From: Spirochaetales bacterium
Lineage (GTDB): Bacteria > Spirochaetota > Leptospiria > Leptospirales > Leptonemataceae
Reading direction: 5' to 3'
Assembly (NCBI GenBank): GCA_024233935.1
Contig: JACKOY010000005.1
Location: 186,001 to 250,000, forward strand
DNA length: 64,000 bases
The notes below the pieces were generated by a model. It was given only the letters and a program-made list of their open reading frames with translations. It ran no database searches and had not been told where the DNA came from. Positions 42,047 to 50,179 of this stretch are shown piece after piece; position 1 is the first letter of the stretch; the number at the start of each line of letters is the position of its first letter. Both the position numbers and the translations under genes were made by a program.

Positions 42047-43399
42047 CTAAGCGGACGTTATCATAACGCGATTGCCACCCTGCCCCTTCGCCTGATAAAG
42101 CGCCTGGTCGGCGGCATCCAGCAATTCCGGCACATAGCCCGGAGGCGTAAGTGTCGCGATCCCGCAGCTGAACGTGCTTCGGAATTTGTGCTCCCCGTAC
42201 AAATGTTCGATTTCGCTGAAGTCGCTACAGATCCTATCCAGGATGCCTTTGGTCGTCTCCGAATTTGAATCGCGCAATATCACCAGAAACTCTTCGCCAC
42301 CATACCGGGCCACTTCGTCCGAAGTGCGCGTGCGATATTTCAGAAGCCGGGCCAGACTCTTGATGACCTGATCGCCGGCCGCATGACCGTAACGATCGTT
42401 TATCGTTTTGAATTTGTCGATATCGACCAGCGCGATCGAAAGCGGACGACCCCGCCGCTCGGCCTGAGCCGCCTCCCTTTCCAGCCAGAGTCTGGCGTTC
42501 GTATGATCGAGAAGCCCGGTCAAGCCATCGGTCACCATCAGTTTACGCAAGCGGCGATGGCGTTCCGCCCGGCTCCGAACAGAAGCCAGTAAATAATCAT
42601 CTGGCACAGGACGATAAATGAAATCGTCCCCACCCCGACTCATGGCCGCCAGACGACGATCGAGGCGCTGCTCCTCGGAGTGAAATATGATCGGCACACT
42701 CTGGAACTCGCGCTCCTGTCGAATCATGGCAGCGAGTTCCATACCCAGGCAGGTCGGAAAGTAGAGCTCCATCAACACCAGGTCCGGAATAAACTCAGCC
42801 ATCGCATCGAGCAGTACCACGGGATCCGTAATTGTATCCACTTCCATGCCCGCGCCCAAAAAGAGGCGCCGGTGGTGATCCAGTCGGGCCTCGTCGTGGT
42901 CGGCGATCAAAACCCGATAAGGATCGGCGTGTTGGTCTTCCAGAAGCCCATCCAGCGATCGAATGATGCCATTCAGGCTTACCGGTTTTTTCAGGTAGGC
43001 GTCGGCGCCAAATCGAACCGCTTCCAGGCGCGCATCGAAATGGTCCTCGTCGGAAAGAAACACAACCGGCACCGGTGGATTGTATTCCTGCTTCATGCCG
43101 GCGATGGTCATCGCGTGCCGGCGCTCTTCGGGATGCATGTCCACGATGATCGCCAGAGTATGGAGAGAATTCATCGCCCGGCTGGCCTCGGGAATCGAAG
43201 AGAAGCTGTACAGATCATAGCCGTACGGACGCAACAAACGTACGAGATCTTCACGGAGCACGCCGTCCGCCGAAACAAAAATTACGGGATTTTCGATTCC
43301 GGGCCCGGCCGGTGAATCGGAATCGCGGTTGGGCTTGAAGGCGCCACCGTCATTGCGTCTGCGACCCCGGTTGCCTTTATTGCGAAAGTTTCTGGCCAT
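42047..43399 (-). CDS. Two-receiver GGDEF response regulator (diguanylate cyclase)
   Basis: A 450-residue protein. A disordered basic start (RNFRNKGNRGRRRNDGG) is followed by a receiver domain (VIFVSADG, phospho-site region AIIVDMHP, KKPVSLNG), a second receiver (RVLIADHDEARL, DLVLMELYFP, FIYRPVP) and a GGDEF domain with RYGGEEFLVIL as active site. The inhibitory I-site RxxD is present five residues before it (RTSDEVARYGGEEF). In the second receiver the acceptor Asp is replaced by Glu (LMELYFP), which may mimic constant phosphorylation. It should make cyclic di-GMP. ATG 43399 (MARNFRN) is used. Confidence 0.9.
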   Translation of the reverse strand: MARNFRNKGNRGRRRNDGGAFKPNRDSDSPAGPGIENPVIFVSADGVLREDLVRLLRPYGYDLYSFSSIPEASRAMNSLHTLAIIVDMHPEERRHAMTIAGMKQEYNPPVPVVFLSDEDHFDARLEAVRFGADAYLKKPVSLNGIIRSLDGLLEDQHADPYRVLIADHDEARLDHHRRLFLGAGMEVDTITDPVVLLDAMAEFIPDLVLMELYFPTCLGMELAAMIRQEREFQSVPIIFHSEEQRLDRRLAAMSRGGDDFIYRPVPDDYLLASVRSRAERHRRLRKLMVTDGLTGLLDHTNARLWLEREAAQAERRGRPLSIALVDIDKFKTINDRYGHAAGDQVIKSLARLLKYRTRTSDEVARYGGEEFLVILRDSNSETTKGILDRICSDFSEIEHLYGEHKFRSTFSCGIATLTPPGYVPELLDAADQALYQAKGQGGNRVMITSA

Positions 43400-43441
43400 T
43401 GCGTAGACCAACGCCCCGGTCGAGGGCAGCTCTATCAGAAA

Positions 43442-43912
43442 TTAGTGGTGGTGGCCGCCCGCCCCGTGTACGTGGCCGTGATCAATTTCTTCTTTCGTTG
43501 CGGCACGCAGACCGACGACTTCTACATCAAAGTTCAGATCGTAGCCCGCGAGCGGATGGTTGCCATCAACCGTGATTTCCTGGATGCCAACGTTGGTGAC
43601 CGTAACCACCGAATGACCCGATTGAAATTGCATACCGACTTCAATCTGATCGATTCCCCGAAAGGCGTCGCGGGGCAGGGATTGGACCAACTCCTCGTTG
43701 CGTTGCCCATAGCCTTCGTCGGGCGGGATCTTAACAGAAACCTGATCGTTCTCCTGCTTGCCCTGGAGCGCATTTTCCAATCCACTTACCAGTTGACCAA
43801 CGCCGTGCAGGTACGTCAGAGGTTCGTTGCCTTCGGACGTATCGATAACGTTGCCTTCGTTGTCTTTCAGAGTATAGTTGATCGTTACTACGCTGTGCTT
43901 GTCAATCTGCAT
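43442..43912 (-). CDS. slyD: FKBP-type peptidyl-prolyl isomerase, SlyD-like
   Basis: A 156-residue cytosolic folding enzyme. The FKBP part begins VTINYTLKDNEGNVIDTSEGNEPLTYLHGVGQLVSGLENAL, and the insert-in-flap region (VSVKIPPDEGYGQRNEELVQSLPRDAF) is of the SlyD type. The tail HGHVHGAGGHHH is His-rich and probably binds nickel or zinc, as in SlyD of E. coli. It lies upstream of the GGDEF gene on the same strand with 42 bases between. htpX, another protein-quality gene, lies beyond a 294-base hairpin-rich gap. Confidence 0.93.
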   Translation of the reverse strand: MQIDKHSVVTINYTLKDNEGNVIDTSEGNEPLTYLHGVGQLVSGLENALQGKQENDQVSVKIPPDEGYGQRNEELVQSLPRDAFRGIDQIEVGMQFQSGHSVVTVTNVGIQEITVDGNHPLAGYDLNFDVEVVGLRAATKEEIDHGHVHGAGGHHH

Positions 43913-44056
43913 GCCTTGCTCCTTTTTCTGCTTCCCGGTCGAGGCACAAATCGGGGGGATTCTTGCGGCACAACACGGTCCAGCGGGGGGATTTCGGTCT
44001 GACCTGTTCGGTCAGTGTTTCGATGCGCTCCGAATCGGCAAGCCACTCTCGGAGGA

Positions 44057-44084
44057 CTCCCGGCCCTTACAGCGGGGCCGGGAG
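44057..44084. other. Perfect 10-bp hairpin between slyD and htpX
   Basis: CTCCCGGCCC (44057-44066) pairs with GGGCCGGGAG (44075-44084) around an 8-base loop. CCGGC/GCCGG at 44121-44135 makes a smaller one. The surrounding 294 bases (43913-44206) contain no supported ORF. It may be part of the slyD leader, since slyD reads leftward from 43912. Confidence 0.5.
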
Positions 44085-44175
44085 CCCTTTCCAGAGGGCC
44101 GATTGGCTCAAATTCAACCGCCGGCCTGAAGCCGGTAAATCGTTTCAAAATACAGACCTGCTGCCGGAAAGCAGC

Positions 44176-44195
44176 CGGTCTGGCTTTCCAGACCG
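44176..44195. terminator. Hairpin just after htpX
   Basis: CGGTCTGG (44176-44183) pairs exactly with CCAGACCG (44188-44195) around a CTTT loop, 11 bases beyond the htpX stop. No T-run follows on the minus strand, so termination here would be weak or factor-aided. Confidence 0.45.
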
Positions 44196-44206
44196 ATAGC
44201 CGGGAA

Positions 44207-45100
44207 TCAGGTGTGGCTGCGCTCCAGACGGCGAATTCTTTCTGCCAGCGGCGGGTGGGTTGCAAACAGCGCCATGAGCCCGGCCGGTTTGCTTGAGATC
44301 TTGAGCGACTGCAGGGCCGGCGCCGCGTTCGGATCAATGCGGTTACTCAGACCCTGCAGAGCGCGCAACGCTCCGATCATTTTCTCGCGACCCGCCAGAC
44401 GGGCGCCACCGGCATCCGCCCGATACTCCCGCCAGCGGGAGAAGGCAGCCACAACCAGCATTCCCAGAAAGCTGAACGCAATCTCCAGAGCAATAGTGAC
44501 AACAAAACGCACGATCCAGGCCAGTTGTTCACGCACCATGGTCGAAACGAAAAAGGCAACCACGCGCGCGAAAAACATCACGAAGGCGTTTACGATCCCC
44601 TGCACCAGGGTCATGGTTACCATGTCACCGTTGGCGACGTGGGCGATCTCGTGCCCGAGCACTCCGTCCACCTGGTCACTGCTCATCGAACCCAGAAGTC
44701 CGCTGGAAACAGCAACCAGCGAACGGTTCTTCGTGGGGCCGGTAGCAAAAGCGTTCACTTCGGCGCTCTGGTAGATGCCCACCTCCGGCATACGATCAAT
44801 GCCGGCCGCACGGGCCAGACGATGTACGCGGGCCACCAGATCCCGCAAAGCGGCATCGCCCACGTTCGCATCGATAACCTGAACGCCCAGCATCCATTTG
44901 GCCATCATACGTGAAAGAGCAAGGGAAATGAACGCCCCACCCATTCCCCAGGCCACGCAGAACACCAGAAGCGTGGTGTAGTTCAGACCCTGCGCTGACA
45001 TGTAGCCGGGGACGCCCAGCAGCGTCGTCACGATCGTGATCGTTACGATCACGAGCAGGTTCACGACCATAAAAAGGAAAATGCGTTTGAAAGCAGCCAT
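44207..45100 (-). CDS. htpX: Membrane zinc metalloprotease HtpX
   Basis: A 297-residue M48-family protease of the inner membrane that degrades misfolded membrane proteins. Two N-terminal helices (FLFMVVNLLVIVTITIVTTLLG and TLLVFCVAWGMGGAFISLAL) precede the zinc site HEIAH (His150, Glu151, His154) and the later third ligand in REYRADAGG. Two more membrane segments lie between (FVMFFARVVAFFVSTMV and IVRFVVTIALEIAFSFLGMLVV). ATG 45100 has GAGGAG directly upstream; the frame to 45181 has no support. Length and order match E. coli HtpX. Confidence 0.95.
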   Translation of the reverse strand: MAAFKRIFLFMVVNLLVIVTITIVTTLLGVPGYMSAQGLNYTTLLVFCVAWGMGGAFISLALSRMMAKWMLGVQVIDANVGDAALRDLVARVHRLARAAGIDRMPEVGIYQSAEVNAFATGPTKNRSLVAVSSGLLGSMSSDQVDGVLGHEIAHVANGDMVTMTLVQGIVNAFVMFFARVVAFFVSTMVREQLAWIVRFVVTIALEIAFSFLGMLVVAAFSRWREYRADAGGARLAGREKMIGALRALQGLSNRIDPNAAPALQSLKISSKPAGLMALFATHPPLAERIRRLERSHT

Positions 45101-45243
45101 AGACTCCTCGCGGTAAGATCCGCAAGGACACGGGATAATGCAGCCGGGCATCGGCGGCGATTTCTTTTTCCGGCCCCGCACGAATTCTTATTGCCTGTCC
45201 CGGCGTACAAATCATGATTCGCGTGGACTAAGAGGAGACAAAC

Positions 45244-45498
45244 ATGATACACTTGCTGGTTTCGATTGTTGTGGGAGGCATTGCTGGTTTTGTCGCCGGT
45301 CAGCTATGGAAAGGCAGTGGCTTTGGCATTCCGATCAACGTGATTCTGGGCATCGTGGGCGCCGCCATCATGGGATGGCTCTTCAACTTCTTTGGCGTTT
45401 CGCGGTTCATTCCCAACGCCTTCTACATTGAATACTTCATCGCGGGCGTTCTCGGAGCGCTTCTTCTCCTATATATAGGCCGTCTCATCAAAAAGTAA
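45244..45498 (+). CDS. GlsB/YeaQ/YmgE-type small membrane protein
   Basis: An 84-residue protein of the transglycosylase-associated family, with three hydrophobic segments rich in Gly (VGGIAGFVAGQLWKGSGFG, NVILGIVGAAIMGWLFNFFG, YFIAGVLGALLLLYIGRLIKK). AGGAG stands eight bases before ATG 45244. Members are stress-associated inner-membrane proteins of unclear function, despite the family name. It is divergent from htpX, so both may be envelope-stress genes using the 143-base gap between them. Confidence 0.92.
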   Translation: MIHLLVSIVVGGIAGFVAGQLWKGSGFGIPINVILGIVGAAIMGWLFNFFGVSRFIPNAFYIEYFIAGVLGALLLLYIGRLIKK

Positions 45499-45505
45499 CC
45501 CGGGG

Positions 45506-45536
45506 CCTGGAGGCGCCCGGTCCCGGCGCCTCCAGG
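45506..45536. terminator. Perfect 12-bp hairpin between converging genes
   Basis: CCTGGAGGCGCC (45506-45517) pairs exactly with GGCGCCTCCAGG (45525-45536) around CGGTCCC, seven bases after the stop of the small membrane protein. No T-tract follows on the plus strand; on the minus strand a T5 lies about ten bases beyond the stem, so it may serve the gene ending at 45672. The rest of 45537-45671 shows nothing. Confidence 0.6.
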
Positions 45537-45671
45537 GACGGCGATGGCCCAGCGGAAAAGCCGGGTTGTCCCGCTCCCGAATCCTGCTGGACTCTTTTTC
45601 GAGGTAGCTTCCAACGCTGCGTTTCTAAAGCATCTGGTGCGGGAAAGCAAGCTCCCCAAAGAATCGCGGCA

Positions 45672-47852
45672 CTACAACACGCCGCCTGCCACCAGAACCT
45701 GGACCGGCACACCGGAAAAGGCCGCATTGCCCGATGGTACATCGTAGAGATCAGGATCACTGAGCACGTTTACGTTTGGCCCTGGAGTGCGATCCTGGAC
45801 TCCCGGGCCGGTCATCGTGTCCGAAGACCAACCGTGGGGCAGACTGACCACACCCGGCATGATCTCGTCGCTGATCGCGACCCTGGCTTCACCGATACTG
45901 CCGACCGCCGAAGACAATCGAACCAGACCACCGTCTTCGAGGCCCAATCGATCGGCGTCGGCCGCATTCATGAAAAGCGCTGTCCTATCTGCGCCATCGG
46001 CCAACCGGCCACTGTTCATCCATGAGTTGTTCGATTTCATGTGCCGGCGACCGATCAACACAAACTCCGACGGTGCGCCCTCGAGCGCCGAGCGCAAACG
46101 CGGGACGTCATTGAGCAGAGCAGGCGGCGCCATTTCGATTTGCCCGGAAGCGGTTTTGAGCATTGCAGGCAGGCGTGGCTTGAGTGCTCCCAGGTCTATG
46201 CCATGCGGCTTTGCGCGCAGCGTTTCAAAGTCGAGGCCGTAGGGCCCGGCTGCGCTCACATGCGCAATGATGCGATCGGGTCCCCGCAGGGTCCTTGCCT
46301 CCGGCGTTTCGACATCGATCGGGTGGGCCTGCAACCAGGCCTGATAGACACGTTCGTCCTCGCCTTCAAAATCAATGTCTGGACCGCGGCCGCCCAGAAC
46401 CTGCGTGAGACCGAGCAACACCTGCCATTCATAAAGTTGCGTCGTGGGCTTTTCAAAAATCGCCGGTGAGTATTGCACGAAATTTCTTGTCATGAAATTC
46501 TGAAAGATGTAATCGAAATGCGAATCTTCCAGCGGCGAGATGGCCGGAAAAATGACATCGGCGTGGCGCGTCGTCTGGTTTACAAACATGTCGATCGACA
46601 CCATGAAATCCAGTCCGGCCAGGGCGCGCGATATGCGATCCGACCCGGGAACGCTGACGGCCGGATTGCCGGCGATCGTAAAGAGCAAGCGCAACTGTCC
46701 GGCTCCGGGCGTTTCCATTTCCTCTGCCAGACAGGAGGCCGGGAATTCACCCATGATCTGTGGCAGTCCCCGGACCCGACTCGTCTTGCGACCAATCCGG
46801 TAACCGCGCTCGTTGGGCCTTCGTTCGCGCGTATTTGAGGAACCGCCAGCCGGCAGCGCAAACATCGCCCCGCCCTCACGATCGAGGTTTCCCGTGAGTA
46901 TATTCAGAACGTCCACCAACCAGCTGGAAAGGCTGCCAAAGGCCTGGGTGCATGTGCCCATGCGACCGTAGACAACGCCCCGTTCCGCTGCGGAAAGTTC
47001 CCGTGCCAGGCGACGGATGTCCTCGGCCGCTATGCCGCAATGCCCGCTGACAACTTCGGGTGTAAACGGCTCCGCGAGTTCGCGGACCCGCTCAAGGCCC
47101 GAAAGCAGGCCTTCGTAACGTTCCAGGCGTGTACCTTCGTTTTCGAAGATCGTTCGCGTCAGAGCAAAAAGAAACAGCGCATCGCTTCCCGGCCTGATGA
47201 AGTGGTGTTCGTCGGCATGTTTTGCGGTCCGCGTGCGTCGCGGATCAATTACGACCAGACGCCCGCCCCGCGTTTGCAGGTCGCGCACGCGCCGCGGCAG
47301 ATCGGGCACGGTCCAGAGGCTGCCGTTGGACTCAAACGGATTGGCCCCCAGCATCAAAAGGTAGTCGGTGCGATCAATGTCCGGAAGAGCAATGGATGAG
47401 GTCGTTCCGAACATGAGAGCACTTACGTATTGTTTGGGCAGCTGATCCACGCTGCTTGCCGAATAGATGTGCGACGACTTCATGGCGCGCAAAAAGGACG
47501 GCGTGTAGAGGTAGAGCGACGGGTTGTGCACGGTAGGGTTGCCGAGATAGGCGCCAATCGAACTGCGGCCGTGTTCTTCAAGCACACGACGCAGTCCCTG
47601 ATCCACGTGCGCGAAGGCCTCGGAGTACGAAACGGGCACGAACCGGCCGTCGCGTTTCACAAGCGGCGTACGCAGACGATCCGGGTCCGCATGCAACGCA
47701 CCCAGAGCACGCCCCTTGGGGCAGACATAACCGCGACTGAACGGGTTGTCCTTGTCTCCCAATATGTTTTTTACGTTCTCGCCCTCGACCTCAATACTGA
47801 GTCCGCAGGTGGCCTCACAAAGCGGACAGGTTCGGTAATGCAAATGGCTCAC
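45672..47852 (-). CDS. Molybdopterin oxidoreductase (Fe-S, DMSO-reductase family)
   Basis: A 726-residue cytosolic molybdoenzyme; there is no twin-arginine leader. The N-terminus has the 4Fe-4S site Cys9, Cys12, Cys16 and Cys44 (CPLCEATC...CPKG). Cofactor-binding blocks include LMLGANPFESNG, VVIDPRRTRTAKHAD, TGNLDREGGAMFALP and the C-terminal RRHMKSNNSWMNSG. The position of the metal ligand reads SASSVDQLPKQ (131-141), without Cys or selenocysteine, so Ser or Asp may bind the metal. The substrate is unknown; formate is one option given a formate-dehydrogenase-like build. ATG 47852 overlaps the stop of the upstream DUF1330 gene. Confidence 0.88.
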   Translation of the reverse strand: MSHLHYRTCPLCEATCGLSIEVEGENVKNILGDKDNPFSRGYVCPKGRALGALHADPDRLRTPLVKRDGRFVPVSYSEAFAHVDQGLRRVLEEHGRSSIGAYLGNPTVHNPSLYLYTPSFLRAMKSSHIYSASSVDQLPKQYVSALMFGTTSSIALPDIDRTDYLLMLGANPFESNGSLWTVPDLPRRVRDLQTRGGRLVVIDPRRTRTAKHADEHHFIRPGSDALFLFALTRTIFENEGTRLERYEGLLSGLERVRELAEPFTPEVVSGHCGIAAEDIRRLARELSAAERGVVYGRMGTCTQAFGSLSSWLVDVLNILTGNLDREGGAMFALPAGGSSNTRERRPNERGYRIGRKTSRVRGLPQIMGEFPASCLAEEMETPGAGQLRLLFTIAGNPAVSVPGSDRISRALAGLDFMVSIDMFVNQTTRHADVIFPAISPLEDSHFDYIFQNFMTRNFVQYSPAIFEKPTTQLYEWQVLLGLTQVLGGRGPDIDFEGEDERVYQAWLQAHPIDVETPEARTLRGPDRIIAHVSAAGPYGLDFETLRAKPHGIDLGALKPRLPAMLKTASGQIEMAPPALLNDVPRLRSALEGAPSEFVLIGRRHMKSNNSWMNSGRLADGADRTALFMNAADADRLGLEDGGLVRLSSAVGSIGEARVAISDEIMPGVVSLPHGWSSDTMTGPGVQDRTPGPNVNVLSDPDLYDVPSGNAAFSGVPVQVLVAGGVL

Positions 47853-48235
47853 AGCCTTAGCTCCGTCGTGCCGCTACCGGGGCGCTCGTGAATTGCAATC
47901 AGGCCGGCCCGTTCGAGGGCCTCTTCCCGCAGGTGAGAAATTTTTTGATACTCGGGAGAAGAAGCCATTCTGAGAAACGCACGCGGCTCCGGATAGCGTA
48001 CCATAAGCACCATATCCCAGCTCTCATCGGAAACCAGGTGCGCCCGCGCATCGCCAAAAAAGATCGGACTGGCGCCCGCAGCTGCAAGCAGCGGCCTGAC
48101 GGCCTCGACGTAGCGTTCGTAGGAAGCGCGACCCTCCTCGCCCCGAAACGAAAGCAGATTCAGCATGACCACCGGTTGGCCGGCCGGCATCTTCATAAGT
48201 TCGCGCAACGCTTTGCGATCGGGGATTACGCTCAT
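47849..48235 (-). CDS. DUF1330/NIPSNAP-like small protein
   Basis: A 128-residue dimeric alpha-beta barrel-type protein from ATG 48235 (MSVIPDRKALREL); the frame to 48316 is not convincing. The core pattern VVMLNLLSFRGEEGRASYERYVEAVRPLLAAAGASPIFFGDARAHLV...WDMVLMVRYPEPRAFLRMASSPEYQKISHLREEAL is characteristic of the DUF1330 family. The function is unknown. Its stop overlaps the ATG of the molybdopterin enzyme, so the pair form an operon. Confidence 0.82.
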   Translation of the reverse strand: MSVIPDRKALRELMKMPAGQPVVMLNLLSFRGEEGRASYERYVEAVRPLLAAAGASPIFFGDARAHLVSDESWDMVLMVRYPEPRAFLRMASSPEYQKISHLREEALERAGLIAIHERPGSGTTELRL

Positions 48236-48406
48236 CCGTTTCCAGAAGCAGCCAAAACCCGCCGCTCCCGCTCCGAAGACTCGTCGGCGGCAGCAGCCTG
48301 ACAAGAGAAAAAGCAATGCAATTTCACCTTTACGTGATCTTTACTGAATGTGAACCGGTGTACGGGGGCGGCTGAACCTTGCTGACGCCCACAATGGAAA
48401 ACGCAG

Positions 48407-50179
48407 ATGATCCAATCGAACTACTACGAAGACAACCCTGACATCCAGATGCATGTGGACCGCTTCATAGACTGGGAAGAGGTCGTGCGGCTTTACGAAG
48501 ACGGCTTTCGAGACGCGGCCGCGTACGAACGAACCGGAGACGAGCGCCTGGCCATGGCGCCCCACTCCACCGAAGAGGCGCTTGATTACTATCGTTCCAT
48601 CTTTCAGGCTTACGGGGATCTGTGCGGCAATGAGATGTCGCAGCTGGCCCAGAAGATGGACCAGGAAGGACTGAAGTTCGAGAGCGGCACGGTCACGCAC
48701 CCGGCGGAGTTCGCGAATTTCTTCGAGAAGTTTCACGCCGCAGGCCTGCACCCGACTTCCTTTCAGCGGCGCTACGGCGGCCTTGGCCTGCCCCATGTCG
48801 TGAAAGCCCTGAGCCAGGAACTGAGCTACCGGGCCGACACGAGCCTTTCGATCGCGGTCGGCAGCGTAAATCTGGCGGCGATCATGGAGGCTTACGCCAG
48901 TCCCGAGATGAGCGCCGAGTGGTTGCCGAAGCTGATCGACAATCGCTACACGGTGACGATGGGTCTTTCGGAACCCGACTTTGGTTCCGACCTGCCAAAT
49001 GTGCGCACACGCGCAGAACTCATCGACGGGAAATGGTACCTTACGGGGACCAAACGCTTCCAGACGATGGCGTGCGGCGTAAACGGCCAGCCCTCGGCCG
49101 TACTTGCCCTGGCGCGCACCGGCAAAACCGGAGGCGGCGCCCGCGGCCTGTCTTTCTTTTTGGTCGAAGGGAAGGACATCGAGATAACCGGCATTGAAAA
49201 AAAACTGGGCCTCAAAGCGTCGGCCACCTGTGAAGTGGCCTTTGAAAAATCCCCCGCGCACCTGATTGGTGAAGAAGGCCACGGACTTACGAAGTATGTC
49301 ATCGGCATGTTAAACGGCGCGCGCATGAGCGTGGCGTCTCAAGGGGCCGGTATGGCAACTGCGGCCTACTTTGAAGCGCGCAAGTACGCAAACGAACGCA
49401 TTCAATTCGGCAAGCCCATTGCCGACATTCCGGCCGTGGCGCGCATGCTGCGACGCATGGAGCGCGAGATAGCCGCCATGCGTTGCCTGATGGTCGAGGC
49501 CGCGCTATCGGTGGATCGCTACCACTGGCGCATGTTGCACCTGCGGGAAGATGGAAAAAGCGAACGAGAGATCAAAAACGACTCCGCCATCCGTCAGGGC
49601 GAAAAGCTCGCCAGCGCGCTTACCCCCATGTCCAAGTACTACAACTCGGAACTGGTAAACCAGATCACCTACGATGCGATTCAGGTATTTGGCGGCGCCG
49701 GCTACATCGAAGAATACGACGTGGCCCGTCTGTATCGCGATGCCCGTATTGCAAACATTTATGACGGCACGACCCAGATTCAGATCAACGCGGCCATCGG
49801 CGGCGTGGTGCAGGGATTGTCCGTGGCCGGCAACCTGCGTGGATACATTGAAAAACTTCTGGAAGCTCCGGGCATCAGCCAGCGCAGTCGCGATCTCTTC
49901 CAGGAGTTGCAGCAGATAGTGGAAATCTATCGGGGCCTGGACGCACCAACTCGCGAAGAACTATCGTTCGAAGTCGTCGAATCGTGTACTCGCCTTCTGA
50001 ACGGCCTCTTTCTTGAAAAGACCGCCGGAAAACTCGAGGGCGCCGACGCGGACCATCGCTTTGAGATGGCGCGCGAATACATCGTCGATAGCGCCGGCAT
50101 TCTGGCCCGCAATCGCATCCGCCTGCAGGCTGCGACCGAAAACGAAAGGGCACACCGGGACCAGAAGCGGTCGGCCTAA
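48407..50179 (+). CDS. Acyl-CoA dehydrogenase
   Basis: A 590-residue flavoprotein of fatty-acid beta-oxidation, of the longer FadE-like form. Flavin and substrate blocks include MGLSEPDFGSDL, WYLTGTKRFQTM and GLKASATCEVAFE, and the C-terminal half has YANERIQFGKPIADIPAVARML and QVFGGAGYIEEYDVARLYRDARI. The catalytic base position reads IYDGTTQIQ with Asp453 in place of the usual Glu of YEGT. The region around residues 365-400 carries a helical insert compared with short-chain enzymes. GGAAAA precedes ATG 48407. It overlaps the next gene tail-to-tail by four bases. Confidence 0.92.
   Translation: MIQSNYYEDNPDIQMHVDRFIDWEEVVRLYEDGFRDAAAYERTGDERLAMAPHSTEEALDYYRSIFQAYGDLCGNEMSQLAQKMDQEGLKFESGTVTHPAEFANFFEKFHAAGLHPTSFQRRYGGLGLPHVVKALSQELSYRADTSLSIAVGSVNLAAIMEAYASPEMSAEWLPKLIDNRYTVTMGLSEPDFGSDLPNVRTRAELIDGKWYLTGTKRFQTMACGVNGQPSAVLALARTGKTGGGARGLSFFLVEGKDIEITGIEKKLGLKASATCEVAFEKSPAHLIGEEGHGLTKYVIGMLNGARMSVASQGAGMATAAYFEARKYANERIQFGKPIADIPAVARMLRRMEREIAAMRCLMVEAALSVDRYHWRMLHLREDGKSEREIKNDSAIRQGEKLASALTPMSKYYNSELVNQITYDAIQVFGGAGYIEEYDVARLYRDARIANIYDGTTQIQINAAIGGVVQGLSVAGNLRGYIEKLLEAPGISQRSRDLFQELQQIVEIYRGLDAPTREELSFEVVESCTRLLNGLFLEKTAGKLEGADADHRFEMAREYIVDSAGILARNRIRLQAATENERAHRDQKRSA

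Noticed and set aside
45544..45747. Small plus-strand ORF between converging genes
   Set aside because: It runs into the end of the molybdoenzyme gene, has no start context, and the sequence has no coding look.
48341..49282. 313-codon antisense ORF in the acyl-CoA dehydrogenase gene
   Set aside because: Antisense shadow of a strongly conserved gene.
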